Assembly: GCF_003692965.1 (NCBI RefSeq)
Contig: NZ_REHC01000001.1
Coordinates: 1 to 59,364, forward strand
DNA from: Lactobacillus sp. ESL0246
GTDB taxonomy: Bacteria > Bacillota > Bacilli > Lactobacillales > Lactobacillaceae
Direction: 5' to 3'
Length of the DNA: 59,364 nucleotides
The notes under the pieces were generated by a model that had not been told where the DNA came from, did not search any database, and saw only the letters and a program-made list of their open reading frames with translations. The position numbers and the translations under genes were made by a program. Shown in pieces: positions 1 through 12,211 of the stretch (position 1 is its first letter; the number at the start of each line of letters is the position of its first letter).

Positions 1-1368
1 TTGTTTGATATCAATAAATTTTGGCAGCATTTTAATAACGAAATGCGCGAACGCTTCAACGAGGTTGCGTACAACGCCTGGTTCAAAAATACTAAACCAC
101 TTTCCTATAATAAGGACACTCATGAACTGCGGATCGCTGTCCAGAACCCAGTAACCAAGGGCTATTGGGAGAAGAACCTGTCCTCACAGCTGATCCAGTC
201 GGCTTACGGCTACTACAACATCGAGGTCTTGCCCGTCTTTCAGATCGAGGGCAATTCAACTAGCGAGCGCCTAGTCACACCTAAGCCGCAGACACAGACA
301 ACACGTGAACGGCCTCGGCAAGAGAGCTCCAACGTTTTTGTGCGCAACCTCAAGCTTAACGAAAAATATACCTTCGACAACTTCGTCCAGGGCGAAGGCA
401 ACAAATTGGCCGCTGGTGCGGCGCTGGCGGTAGCCGACAGTCCCGGGAGCTTCTACAATCCGCTCTTTATCTTCGGCGGCGTCGGGCTCGGTAAAACCCA
501 CCTGATGCAGGCCATCGGCCACCAGATGCTGGCAGAACGCCCGAGTGCCAAGGTTGTTTACATTCAAAGTGAAACTTTTGTTAACGACTTTATCAATTCC
601 ATCAAAAATAAAACGCAAGATCAATTTCGTGAAAAGTATCGTACCTGCGATTTATTATTAGTCGATGATATTCAATTTTTTGCTAAAAAAGAGGGAATTC
701 AAGAAGAATTTTTCCATACTTTTGAAACACTTTATAACGATCAAAAACAAATTGTGATGACTAGTGATCGCTTGCCAACCGAGATTCCTGATTTATCAGA
801 ACGGTTAGTATCACGCTTTACTTGGGGATTACAGGTCGAAATTACTCCACCAGATCTAGAGACACGAATTGCAATTTTACGCAAAAAAGCCGAAGCCGAG
901 AATTTAACGATTGATGATAGCACTTTAGATTACATTGCTTCTCAAGTTGACACGAATATTCGTGAACTAGAAGGTGCGCTCGTTAAAGTGCAAGCACACG
1001 CGACGATTGAACATGAAGACATTAATGTTAATTTAGCTCGTGAAGCATTAGCAGACTTAAAATTGGTTCAGAAAAATCAAGGACTTCAAATATCAAAAAT
1101 TCAAGAAGTAGTTGCAAATTATTTTCAAACTTCCACCTATGAATTAAAAGGAAAAAAGCGCGTGCGGCAAATCGTGGTACCACGACAAATTGCAATGTAC
1201 CTATCACGAGAATTAACAGACTCAAGTCTTCCTAAGATTGGTCAGGAATTTGGTGGCAAGGATCATACAACTGTCATGCATGCATATGAAAAAATTAGTC
1301 GTGAAATTAAAACCAATTCCGAAATCAAAACAGCAGTATTTGATTTAAAGCAGATGCTTGATCGTTAA
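1..1368 (+). CDS. dnaA: Chromosomal replication initiator protein DnaA
   Basis: DnaA binds DnaA boxes at oriC, opens the duplex and loads the replicative helicase. The 455-residue product shows every domain. There is an N-terminal helicase/DnaD-interaction domain (about 1-85), a short polar linker, and an AAA+ core with Walker A GGVGLGKT (159-166) and Walker B LLLVDDIQFF. The C-terminal box-binding domain carries the signature GGKDHTTVMHAYEKI. The start is TTG at base 1, so upstream regulatory DNA is not in view. dnaN follows after oriC, as usual. The protein looks intact, but its DNA is a mosaic: by hand count bases 121-540 are about 56% GC (237/420), while bases 601-720 are about 28% GC (34/120). 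Identification is certain; the cause of the mosaic is inferred. Confidence 0.98.
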   Translation: MFDINKFWQHFNNEMRERFNEVAYNAWFKNTKPLSYNKDTHELRIAVQNPVTKGYWEKNLSSQLIQSAYGYYNIEVLPVFQIEGNSTSERLVTPKPQTQTTRERPRQESSNVFVRNLKLNEKYTFDNFVQGEGNKLAAGAALAVADSPGSFYNPLFIFGGVGLGKTHLMQAIGHQMLAERPSAKVVYIQSETFVNDFINSIKNKTQDQFREKYRTCDLLLVDDIQFFAKKEGIQEEFFHTFETLYNDQKQIVMTSDRLPTEIPDLSERLVSRFTWGLQVEITPPDLETRIAILRKKAEAENLTIDDSTLDYIASQVDTNIRELEGALVKVQAHATIEHEDINVNLAREALADLKLVQKNQGLQISKIQEVVANYFQTSTYELKGKKRVRQIVVPRQIAMYLSRELTDSSLPKIGQEFGGKDHTTVMHAYEKISREIKTNSEIKTAVFDLKQMLDR

Positions 1369-1535
1369 AAAGTTATTAACTGTGGAAAAATAATAGACTT
1401 ATTCACATTTTTTGAACCAGTCGAATTACGTTATTTTAAGCGTAAATAACCTTTTCAACAGAAATCACAGGACCTACTAATACTACTAACTTATATATAT
1501 AATTAACTAAACATGATTATCATCAGGAGGCAATT
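1369..1535. other. oriC: Replication origin oriC (dnaA-dnaN intergenic)
   Basis: The dnaA-dnaN gap holds a consensus DnaA box TTATTCACA (1399-1407). Near-boxes are TGTGGAAAA in inverse orientation (1381-1389), TTATTAACT (1373-1381) and TTTTCAACA (1452-1460). At 1473-1490 the plus strand reads CCTACTAATACTACTAAC, a run of CTA-type triplets. It corresponds to the 5'-TAG repeats (DnaA-trios) that the Bacillus subtilis initiator filament uses to start strand opening. An alternating AT stretch follows directly (1491-1505), the expected unwinding element. The dnaN ribosome binding site is at its right end. Box, trio, AT tract is the same order as in B. subtilis, so this is very likely the functional unwinding region. 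Confidence 0.9.
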
Positions 1536-2666
1536 ATGAAATTTACAATAAACAGAAATCTTTTTGTAGACAATCTCAATAACGTTATGCATGCAATCTC
1601 ATCGCGGGCAACTATTCCAATCTTAAGCGGTATAAAGCTTAGCTTATCTGAAAATGAATTACTTCTAACTGGAAGTGATACAGATATTTCTATCGAAATT
1701 CGTATACCAGTAAGTGAAGATTTATCAGTTGAATCAACTGGATCAATTGTTTTACCAGCAAGGTTTTTCAGTGAAATTATTAGACGACTACCAGGTAAAG
1801 AATTTTCACTTGAAGTAAAATCCAGTTTTCAAACGCAAATTATTTCAGAAACTAGTGAATTCACGATTAATGGATTAGACGCTAATAATTATCCAAGATT
1901 ACCGGAAATTCCTGATGAATCAACTTTTACAATTTCTGGTAAAACCTTCCACGAAATTATTAATGAAACTCAGTTTGCGGTTGCGACTCAAGAAAGTCGA
2001 CAAGTTTTAACGGGAGTTCATTTTACTTTTAGTCCAACTCAAATTCATGCTGTAGCAACTGATTCACACCGGTTATCTAGTCGTGCAATAGATTTGGAAA
2101 ATGGACCACAAACTAAGACTGATTTGATTATTCCAGGTAAGTGTTTACTAGAACTGGCGCGTATTATCGGTGAAACTGATCCTGAAATTAGAATTTGTCC
2201 TGGAAATAATCAGGTATTATTTGAAATTGGTAATATTTTATTTTATTCTCGTTTGCTTGAAGGTAGTTATCCAGATACTGAACGATTAATTCCCAAAGAA
2301 AGTACTACTAGTGTGGAATTTGATTTAGTAGAACTTTCAAGTGCCTTGGATCGCGCTAGTCTGTTAACTCACGCTGGTCGCAATAATGTAGTTGATTTGA
2401 CAATCGATACAGAGAAAAAGACGGTAATACTTTCTGGTGAGTCCGCTGAGATTGGTAATGTTGAAGAAAATGTTAGTTTCAATAAACTAACTGGAGAAAA
2501 TTTAAAAATTTCGTTTAATCCGGATTATTTGCGTGACGCACTGAGAGCTTCAGTTTCTGACACTATTGTGATGGATTTCACGCAACCGCTTCGACCTTTT
2601 ACAGTTAATCCTAATAAAACGGACATCAACTTTGTACAATTAATCACACCAGTTAGAACTTTTTAA
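1536..2666 (+). CDS. dnaN: DNA polymerase III beta subunit (sliding clamp)
   Basis: The product is the dimeric ring clamp that tethers DNA polymerase III and many repair proteins to DNA. The 376 residues are the normal family length and cover the three repeated clamp domains. Conserved stretches include the N-terminal MKFTINRNLFVDNLNNV and the C-terminal LRPFTVNPNKTDINFVQLITPVRTF-type end, where the peptide-binding pocket closes. The start ATG has a strong AGGAGG site 6 bases upstream. It is downstream of oriC and ends in its own hairpin terminator at 2675-2703. Nothing unusual was seen. Confidence 0.98.
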   Translation: MKFTINRNLFVDNLNNVMHAISSRATIPILSGIKLSLSENELLLTGSDTDISIEIRIPVSEDLSVESTGSIVLPARFFSEIIRRLPGKEFSLEVKSSFQTQIISETSEFTINGLDANNYPRLPEIPDESTFTISGKTFHEIINETQFAVATQESRQVLTGVHFTFSPTQIHAVATDSHRLSSRAIDLENGPQTKTDLIIPGKCLLELARIIGETDPEIRICPGNNQVLFEIGNILFYSRLLEGSYPDTERLIPKESTTSVEFDLVELSSALDRASLLTHAGRNNVVDLTIDTEKKTVILSGESAEIGNVEENVSFNKLTGENLKISFNPDYLRDALRASVSDTIVMDFTQPLRPFTVNPNKTDINFVQLITPVRTF

Positions 2667-2674
2667 TTACAAAC

Positions 2675-2703
2675 AAAAAAGTCATCGAATGATGGCTTTT
2701 TTT
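2675..2703 (+). terminator. Rho-independent terminator after dnaN
   Basis: Stem AGTCATC / GATGGCT (one G-T pair) with loop GAAT, flanked by an A-run and followed by a T-run. It ends dnaN transcription, so the following yaaA-recF-gyrBA genes need their own promoter. Confidence 0.85.
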
Positions 2704-2865
2704 ATGATCATCTTTGTCAGATGCGCTTAAATAAGTACTTGTTTTTACTTTTTAGCTATTTACTGTTGAAGTATTTGTTTTATAAAAACCGTTTAAACGG
2801 CTTTATATTGGCTTTTGAGTTGTCTTTTACTTGGGAAACGAATATACTTATTATAGGTATTTATA

Positions 2866-3090
2866 GTGGTGAAGGTGGATATTATCAAAGAATTTAAAGT
2901 AAGGGGTAATTATATTACCTTGAGTCAATTTTTGAAGGAAGAAAGCATTATTTCTTCTGGTGGACAAGCCAAGTGGTATTTGCAGAATAATCCCGTTTTA
3001 CTGAATAATGAAACAGAAAATCGACGGGGCAAAAAGCTCAGACCAGGGGATAAACTAGAAGTTGCACAAGAAAAGTATGAATTTCGGTAA
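2866..3090 (+). CDS. yaaA: S4 RNA-binding domain protein YaaA
   Basis: A 74-residue S4-domain protein found between dnaN and recF in Firmicutes. The S4 fold is visible as ITLSQFLKEESIISSGGQAKWYLQ followed by GKKLRPGDKLEV. It is thought to bind structured RNA; its exact role is not established. The GTG at 2866 is chosen as start (a second GTG is adjacent). A possible promoter (TTTACT at 2826-2831, 17 bp, TATTAT at 2849-2854) would put the transcript start only a few bases before this codon, so the message may be nearly leaderless. The 199-bp gap upstream also holds the 12-bp palindrome CCGTTTAAACGG. recF follows after 8 bp. Confidence 0.9.
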   Translation: MVKVDIIKEFKVRGNYITLSQFLKEESIISSGGQAKWYLQNNPVLLNNETENRRGKKLRPGDKLEVAQEKYEFR

Positions 3091-3098
3091 CTAAGTAA

Positions 3099-6198
<3,100 letters not shown>

Positions 6199-6207
6199 GA
6201 GGTTTAA

Positions 6208-8673
6208 ATGGATAACGACAATCAAGGTCAAGATCATAGAATAAGAAATGTTGATCTGACTAGTGTAATGAATAGCTCATTTCTTGATTATGCCATGTCA
6301 GTTATAGTAGCGCGGGCACTACCTGATGTTCGCGATGGGTTAAAACCAGTACAACGGCGTATTTTATATGGAATGAGTGAACTAGGCGTTACACCGGATA
6401 AACCATATAAAAAATCAGCCAGAATTGTTGGTGAAGTCATGGGGAAATTTCATCCTCATGGGGATTCTTCAATTTATTTAGCGATGGCACATATGGCGCA
6501 AGATTTTAGTTACCGCTATATGCTAGTAGATGGACATGGAAACTTTGGTTCTGTTGATGGCGATGAACCAGCCGCAATGCGTTATACTGAGGCGCGAATG
6601 AGTAAAATTGCGGTAGAAATGCTTCGCGATATCAATAAAAATACGATTGATTGGCAACGTAATTACGAAGACTCAGAAAATGAACCAGTTGTACTGCCGG
6701 CTCGAATTCCCAATCTCTTGGTAAATGGGACTAGTGGAATTGCAGTTGGTATGACAACTAATATACCACCACATAACTTATCCGAAGTTATTACAGGGTT
6801 ACATATGTTGATGGATAATCCTGATGTTACAACAAAGGATTTAATGAAAGCAATTCCCGGACCTGATTTTCCTACTGGTGGAACTATCATGGGTCGTGGG
6901 GGAATCTATCGTGCTTATGAGACCGGTCGTGGCAATATTGTTGTTCGGGCTAATACAACGATCGAAGCAGAGAAAAATGGTCGTGAGCGAATTGTTGTGA
7001 CAGAATTGCCTTATTTGGTAAATAAAGCCGAATTGATTAAAAAAATTGCCGACTTGGCTCGTTCAAAAACAATTGACGGTATTACTGGGGTACGGGATGA
7101 ATCTGATCAGACTGGTATGCGTGTTACAATTGATATTCGCCGAGATGCCAGTGCTAGTGTCGTTTTAAATAATTTATTCAAACTGACTCAAATGCAGGCT
7201 AATTTCGGCATGAACATGGTGGCTATCGCTGATGGTGCCCCACACTTTTTGAGCTTAAAACAGATGCTGGAATATTATCTTAAGCATCAAGAAGATGTTG
7301 TTACTCGTAGGACTAAGTTTGAATTAGAAAAGGCTGAAGCTCGAGCACATATTTTAGCCGGCTTAAAAATTGCTCTAGATCATATTGACGAAATAGTTCA
7401 TATTATTCGTCAAAGTGATTCGAGTGATATTGCTAAAGCGGCTTTGATTAGTCGTTTCGGACTTGATGATAAGCAATCGCAAGCTATTCTAGATATGCGG
7501 TTGGTTCGCCTTACAGGGTTAGAACGGGACAAAGTTGAGGCAGAATATAAGGATTTACAACTTAAAATAGCTGATTACAAGGATATTCTTGCAAAAACTG
7601 AGCGAATTCATGAAATAATTTACAATGAACTTCTCGATACACAAAAGCGTTTTGGTGACGATCGCCGGACTAAGATTAGTGAGGGTGATGTTATTTCAAT
7701 TGAAGACGAAGACTTAATTGAAAAGCAAGATGTCTTATTGACCCTGACTCATAGTGGTTATATCAAACGGATGCCAATTAATGAATTTAAGACTCAAAAT
7801 CGCGGTGGTAAAGGTATTAAAGGAACGGGCATTAAGGATGGAGACTTTATTGAAAAATTGATCTATGCCAGTACGCATGACCTTTTGCTGTTCTTTACTA
7901 ATAAGGGTAAAGTCTACTCCAAGAAAGCATATGAAATTCCTGAACTAGGTCGCACAGCCAAAGGATTACCAATTGTCAATCTTCTTCAATTTGAAAAAGG
8001 GGAGAAGATTGAAACAATCATTAATATACCCGAGGATGCATATGACAAGTACCTCTTCTTTATTACTAAAAAAGGAACTGTTAAACGCACGCAGGTGAGT
8101 GAATTTGCTAATATCAGAAATAGCGGATTAATTGCATTAACTTTGCGTGACGGGGATGAGTTAACTAATGTATTGACTACTGATGGTAAGCAGGACATTT
8201 TGATCGGTACACATTTGGGTTATGCAGTACGTTTCAGTGAAAAAGCTGTTCGTTCTATGGGTAGAACAGCCGCTGGAGTACGTGGTATTAATTTGCGTGA
8301 CCATGATTATGTAATTGGATCCGACGTTATTCGTGATCAAGATGAAGTTTTAATTGTTTCTGAAAATGGTTATGGTAAGCGGACTTCTGCTACTGAGTAT
8401 CCAGTTAAGGGCCGAGGCGGTAAGGGAATCAAGACCGCAAATATAACTGCAAAGAATGGGCCACTTTCTGGTGTAACTGTAGTCGATGGTACACAAAACA
8501 TTATGGTTATTACCAATGACGGAATTATGATTCGATTCAAGATTGAAGATGTTTCGCAAACTGGCCGTAGCACGATAGGCGTTCGCTTAATTAAGGTTAA
8601 CGATGGCAACAAAGTTGCTAGTTTGGCACTTGTTCCGGTCGAGGATCAAGTGGCTGAAGAGTCTAAAGATTAG
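6208..8673 (+). CDS. gyrA: DNA gyrase subunit A
   Basis: DNA breakage-reunion subunit of gyrase. The 821 residues include the winged-helix/tower core with the catalytic tyrosine Y126 ([11 protein letters not shown]) and a C-terminal set of six beta-pinwheel repeats. A gyrase box is seen as [12 protein letters not shown], with related GRGGKGI repeats later. In the quinolone-determining region the sequence is [15 protein letters not shown]: the serine (S87) is present, but the acidic residue usually found four positions later is leucine (L91). That acid normally helps anchor the drug's magnesium-water bridge. Operon partner of gyrB; a complex terminator follows. Confidence 0.98.
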   Translation: MDNDNQGQDHRIRNVDLTSVMNSSFLDYAMSVIVARALPDVRDGLKPVQRRILYGMSELGVTPDKPYKKSARIVGEVMGKFHPHGDSSIYLAMAHMAQDFSYRYMLVDGHGNFGSVDGDEPAAMRYTEARMSKIAVEMLRDINKNTIDWQRNYEDSENEPVVLPARIPNLLVNGTSGIAVGMTTNIPPHNLSEVITGLHMLMDNPDVTTKDLMKAIPGPDFPTGGTIMGRGGIYRAYETGRGNIVVRANTTIEAEKNGRERIVVTELPYLVNKAELIKKIADLARSKTIDGITGVRDESDQTGMRVTIDIRRDASASVVLNNLFKLTQMQANFGMNMVAIADGAPHFLSLKQMLEYYLKHQEDVVTRRTKFELEKAEARAHILAGLKIALDHIDEIVHIIRQSDSSDIAKAALISRFGLDDKQSQAILDMRLVRLTGLERDKVEAEYKDLQLKIADYKDILAKTERIHEIIYNELLDTQKRFGDDRRTKISEGDVISIEDEDLIEKQDVLLTLTHSGYIKRMPINEFKTQNRGGKGIKGTGIKDGDFIEKLIYASTHDLLLFFTNKGKVYSKKAYEIPELGRTAKGLPIVNLLQFEKGEKIETIINIPEDAYDKYLFFITKKGTVKRTQVSEFANIRNSGLIALTLRDGDELTNVLTTDGKQDILIGTHLGYAVRFSEKAVRSMGRTAAGVRGINLRDHDYVIGSDVIRDQDEVLIVSENGYGKRTSATEYPVKGRGGKGIKTANITAKNGPLSGVTVVDGTQNIMVITNDGIMIRFKIEDVSQTGRSTIGVRLIKVNDGNKVASLALVPVEDQVAEESKD

Positions 8674-8706
8674 ATGGACTAAAAAGAATAAATAATTAAA
8701 TAAAAC

Positions 8707-8796
8707 AAAAAATTATCAAATATTTTTACGTACTTGTTACTAGAGAAAACGAAATTTCTCATAGGATCACGTGAAGATACTTTGGTAATTTTTTAT
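8707..8796 (+). terminator. Long-armed terminator after gyrA
   Basis: Bases 8707-8720 (A-run, then ATTATCAAA) pair with 8781-8794 (TTTGGTAA, then a T-run) over more than 11 bp including one G-T pair. Smaller internal helices, such as GAGAAA / TTTCTC around 8743-8760, fill the loop. It ends in an uninterrupted T-run. The arm also contains the -35 box of the following rpsF promoter, so end and start of two transcripts share bases. Confidence 0.6.
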
Positions 8797-8810
8797 TTAT
8801 GTGCTAAAAT
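8782..8810 (+). promoter_or_regulatory. Promoter of rpsF-ssb-rpsR
   Basis: TTGGTA (8782-8787), 17-bp spacer, TAAAAT (8805-8810): a good sigma-A match, placed about 85 bp before rpsF. Confidence 0.65.
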
Positions 8811-8820
8811 TAGAAATTGT

Positions 8821-8866
8821 GAGTAATGAATGATTACTCTCCTTGTTCTTGAATTTTAGCAAGAAC
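8821..8866 (+). promoter_or_regulatory. Two-hairpin 5' leader of rpsF
   Basis: The predicted untranslated leader has two perfect 7-bp hairpins: GAGTAAT / ATTACTC (8821-8827 with 8833-8839) and GTTCTTG / CAAGAAC (8845-8851 with 8860-8866). In many bacteria an S6:S18 complex binds an rpsF leader to control its own synthesis, and this operon encodes both S6 and S18. I did not recognise the conserved bulge of the known leader, so an autoregulatory role is inference from position. Confidence 0.4.
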
Positions 8867-8894
8867 CATTTAGTCCAGAAGGAGGTGCACTAGT

Positions 8895-9191
8895 ATGACA
8901 ACTACTAAGTACGAAATAACTTATATTATTAAGCCGGATATTGACGAAGAATCAAAAAAGGCTTTAGTTGAAAACTATGATAAGGTTATTACCGATAACG
9001 GTGGTACGATGGTTGAATCAAAAGACTGGGAAAAGCGTCATTTTGCATATGAAATCAATAAATATCGTGAGGGAACTTACCATATCATGACTTTCACTGC
9101 TGATAATGCTGACGCAGTTAATGAATTTGATCGTTTATCTAAGATTGACACTGCTGTTTTACGTTCAATGACTGTTAAAATAGACAAATAG
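8895..9191 (+). CDS. rpsF: 30S ribosomal protein S6
   Basis: S6 binds the central domain of 16S rRNA together with S18. The 98 residues are the usual length and show the ferredoxin-like fold: [14 protein letters not shown] at the start, then [21 protein letters not shown]. An AGAAGGAGGTG ribosome binding site precedes the ATG. First gene of the conserved rpsF-ssb-rpsR operon. Confidence 0.98.
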   Translation: MTTTKYEITYIIKPDIDEESKKALVENYDKVITDNGGTMVESKDWEKRHFAYEINKYREGTYHIMTFTADNADAVNEFDRLSKIDTAVLRSMTVKIDK

Positions 9192-9244
9192 GCAAAGCTT
9201 TATCTTTATCGTTTTCGTGATTTAGGAAAGGGAGGACCTATAGT

Positions 9245-9766
9245 ATGATTAATCGAGTTGTACTTGTTGGCCGTTTAACGCGTGATCCTGAATTACGTAC
9301 TACTGGGAGTGGAATCTCGGTTGCTACGTTTACTCTTGCCGTTGACCGTCAGTATACTAACGCTCAAGGTGAGAGAGGTGCAGATTTTATCAGTTGTGTC
9401 ATTTGGCGTAAAGCTGCAGAAAATTTCTGTAACTTTACGTCTAAAGGTTCACTTGTGGGTATTGATGGCCGGATTCAAACCAGAACATACGATAATAAAG
9501 ACGGGCAAAGAGTGTATGTGACTGAAGTTATCGTTGATAATTTTTCACTACTTGAATCACGTAAAGATCGTGAAACCCGTGGCCAAAATGGTGGTTTTAC
9601 ACCAAATGATAATGGCGGTTTTGGTAATTCAAATGCCACTAGTTCGCCAAATATGGGACAATCAAATCAGAATACTCCGATTAATAATCAGCCGGATACA
9701 ACACAGGATCCATTTGCTGGTTCGGGAGATACAATTGATATTTCTGATGACGATCTTCCATTCTAA
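9245..9766 (+). CDS. ssb: Single-stranded DNA-binding protein
   Basis: SSB coats single-stranded DNA at forks and recruits repair proteins. The 173 residues comprise an OB fold (MINRVVLVGRLTRDPELR, FISCVIWRKAAENFC, VGIDGRIQTRTYDNKDGQRVYVTEV; about 1-107), a glycine/asparagine/glutamine-rich flexible linker, and the acidic protein-docking tip DISDDDLPF. It sits between rpsF and rpsR, as in other Firmicutes. The linker composition also yields shadow frames that are not genes. Confidence 0.98.
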   Translation: MINRVVLVGRLTRDPELRTTGSGISVATFTLAVDRQYTNAQGERGADFISCVIWRKAAENFCNFTSKGSLVGIDGRIQTRTYDNKDGQRVYVTEVIVDNFSLLESRKDRETRGQNGGFTPNDNGGFGNSNATSSPNMGQSNQNTPINNQPDTTQDPFAGSGDTIDISDDDLPF

Positions 9767-9790
9767 CTTTTAAAAGAAAGGATCTAGGAT

Positions 9791-10027
9791 ATGGCTCAAC
9801 AAAGAAGAGGCGGCCATCGTCGTCGTAAGGTTGACTTTATCGCAGCCAACCATATTGATTACGTTGACTACAAGGACGTTGATCTGTTGAAACGTTTTAT
9901 CTCAGAAAGAGGTAAAATCTTACCACGTCGTGTCACTGGCACTAGTGCTAAGAATCAACGTAAGGTAGCTAAGGCAATCGAAAGAGCTCGCATTATGGGC
10001 TTGTTGCCGTTTGTTACTGAAGATTAA
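9791..10027 (+). CDS. rpsR: 30S ribosomal protein S18
   Basis: S18 pairs with S6 on the platform of the small subunit. The 78 residues have a basic N-terminus ([15 protein letters not shown]) and the conserved core [33 protein letters not shown]. The spacing after ssb is 24 bp with an AAAGGA site. Last gene of its operon, followed by a clean terminator. Confidence 0.98.
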   Translation: MAQQRRGGHRRRKVDFIAANHIDYVDYKDVDLLKRFISERGKILPRRVTGTSAKNQRKVAKAIERARIMGLLPFVTED

Positions 10028-10043
10028 TTAGCTGAATAAAATA

Positions 10044-10080
10044 AAATACACTGAGCCAATGTTGGCTTAGTGTATTTTTG
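10044..10080 (+). terminator. Terminator of the rpsF-ssb-rpsR operon
   Basis: A long near-perfect stem, AATACACT..GCCAA / TTGGC..AGTGTATT, with a 2-base loop and a following T-run. Confidence 0.9.
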
Positions 10081-10177
10081 TATACAGATTTAAGCTTTAT
10101 GGTAAGAGTTTCTTATCCCGTGAATACAAGGTATAATAATACTAATGTAGTTTACATTAATTTAGGAAGGATCTTAC

Positions 10178-12199
10178 ATGAAAGATTTTTTACGTAAGCT
10201 TGAATTTCCTGCTTTTATCAAGGATTCACGGTTAACGGCTTCAGTCCTAGTTATCTTGATTCTGTCGCTATTAGGCAGTATTGTAGCGATGATTATGAAT
10301 CCATTATTCGGATTAGCAATGGTTGTAATTTTTATATTAACTGTTGCCTGTACCGTTTATGGTGCCTATGTCTTGGCTGGCAATGCCAATAATTTTGCTG
10401 TTAGCTTGTCATATCGAATTAAACGTAGCGAGCAAGAAGCGATGATCAAGATGCCACTGGGAATTTTGCTTTATGACGAAGATAGGCAAATCCAGTGGGT
10501 AAATCCATATTTACAACTTTATTTAAAAGATGATGATTTGATAGGACACACAATTAAATCGGTTGACCCAGATTTAGATGAATTAATTGACGATTCAATC
10601 AAGTCTAAAACTGCAGAAAATCATGTTGTTAACTGGGATGGACATCAATTTGAAATGGTCATTCAGGATAATTTAGGAGTTGTTTATTTATTAGATATTA
10701 CGCGTTACGCTAAAATTGAACAACGCTATAACAACGAACTATTGGCGATTGGTCAAATCTTTATCGATAATTATGATGAATTAAGTGAAACAATGGGTGA
10801 TCAGGAACTAACAGCGACGAGCTCTTATGTTCAAAATACTTTGAGTGAATATGCCAAAAAATTTAATGCATACTTAAAGCGAATAGATGAAGATCACTTT
10901 TTGTTGTTAGTTCATATGCAAGATTTGACAAAGATGGAACAAGATAAATTCTCTGTATTAGATAAAATGCGAATGGAAACGAGCCGTAATAATACACCAT
11001 TGACTTTATCAATTGGGATTGCCTTTGGAAGTAGTCTGATAACTGAACTGGCTGATCAGGCACAATCTAACCTTGACTTAGCATTGGGACGTGGTGGCGA
11101 TCAGGTTGTTTTGAATCAACCTGGCAAGGCTGCGCGCTTTTATGGTGGAAAATCTAATCCGATGGAAAAAAGAACCCGTGTGAGGGCTCGTATGGTTTCG
11201 CAGGCAATTAGTGAGCTGTTTAAAGAAGCGGATCAGGTTTTTGTTGTTGGTCATGCCAATCCAGATATGGATTCAGTTGGTAGTGGTATTGGTGTAGTTA
11301 AAATTGCTAGATTACATGGTGTTAAAGCAAATTTTGTCTTAGATCTTAATAAGACTAATTATGATGTAGGACGATTAGTGATCCAAATGAAGCAGGCTAA
11401 AGATAACGCAAACTTGTTTGTTTCGCCTGATCAAGCTCTAAATAGTGTGACAAATAAATCAATGTTAGTAATGGTTGATCATTCAAAATACTCAATTACG
11501 TATTCGAAAGATTTGTATGATCGATTGAAGAATCGAATTATTGTCATAGATCATCATCGCCGCGGTGAAGAATTTCCAGAAAATCCAATGCTGACATATG
11601 TTGAACCATATGCTTCTTCTGCTAGTGAATTAGTAACAGAAATGGTTGAATATCAACAACCAAGTTCTGGTAAACGAATTTTAACTGATCTTGAAGCAAC
11701 AGCAATGTTAGCTGGAATTACGGTTGATTCTAAGGAATTTTCTTTACGAACGGGAACAAGAACCTTTGATGCTGCTAGCTATCTGCGTTCAATTGGTGCC
11801 AGCTCGGTAGGTGTAACTGAACTGCTCAAAGAAGATATTGAAAGCTTTTTGGAAAGGATTCGTTTAGTTAGCAGTCTAAAGATGATCAAGCCGAAGCTGG
11901 CGGCTTTATGTGGATCGAATGATAAAATCGTCGATCCAATTGTTACGGCACAAGCAGCTGATACTGCTCTTGATATAGAGAATGTTGAAGCGAGTTTTGC
12001 AATTACACGTCGTGATAAGGATACAATTGGTATTTCTGCTCGTTCAATGGGTAATATTAATGTTCAGGTTATTATGGAAAAATTAGGCGGTGGCGGACAC
12101 TTATCGAATGCTGCAACTCAGTTAAAGAATATAACGATTGAGCAAGCACTTGATAAATTGGTCGCAGCGGTTGATACTTATGAAAAAGAAAATGAATAA
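10178..12199 (+). CDS. gdpP: Cyclic-di-AMP phosphodiesterase GdpP
   Basis: A membrane phosphodiesterase that hydrolyses c-di-AMP, which controls potassium/osmolyte uptake and wall stress. The 673 residues show two N-terminal membrane segments (about 22-42 and 43-66), a degenerate PAS domain (about 85-160), a divergent GGDEF domain (about 175-310), and a DHH/DHHA1 catalytic half. Metal-binding motifs visible are GHANPDMDSVGSG, VMVDHS, VIDHHRR and the terminal GGGGHLSNAATQ. A -10 box TATAAT at 10132-10137 and an AGGAAGGA site precede the start. rplI follows after 12 bp, so gdpP-rplI-dnaB are probably co-transcribed, as in other Firmicutes. Confidence 0.95.
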   Translation: MKDFLRKLEFPAFIKDSRLTASVLVILILSLLGSIVAMIMNPLFGLAMVVIFILTVACTVYGAYVLAGNANNFAVSLSYRIKRSEQEAMIKMPLGILLYDEDRQIQWVNPYLQLYLKDDDLIGHTIKSVDPDLDELIDDSIKSKTAENHVVNWDGHQFEMVIQDNLGVVYLLDITRYAKIEQRYNNELLAIGQIFIDNYDELSETMGDQELTATSSYVQNTLSEYAKKFNAYLKRIDEDHFLLLVHMQDLTKMEQDKFSVLDKMRMETSRNNTPLTLSIGIAFGSSLITELADQAQSNLDLALGRGGDQVVLNQPGKAARFYGGKSNPMEKRTRVRARMVSQAISELFKEADQVFVVGHANPDMDSVGSGIGVVKIARLHGVKANFVLDLNKTNYDVGRLVIQMKQAKDNANLFVSPDQALNSVTNKSMLVMVDHSKYSITYSKDLYDRLKNRIIVIDHHRRGEEFPENPMLTYVEPYASSASELVTEMVEYQQPSSGKRILTDLEATAMLAGITVDSKEFSLRTGTRTFDAASYLRSIGASSVGVTELLKEDIESFLERIRLVSSLKMIKPKLAALCGSNDKIVDPIVTAQAADTALDIENVEASFAITRRDKDTIGISARSMGNINVQVIMEKLGGGGHLSNAATQLKNITIEQALDKLVAAVDTYEKENE

Positions 12200-12211
12200 A
12201 AGGAGAACAAA

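Noticed and set aside
271-624. 117-codon open frame antisense to dnaA
   Set aside because: It exists only because the GC-rich dnaA tract lacks stops on the reverse strand. No ribosome binding site, and dnaA is certain.
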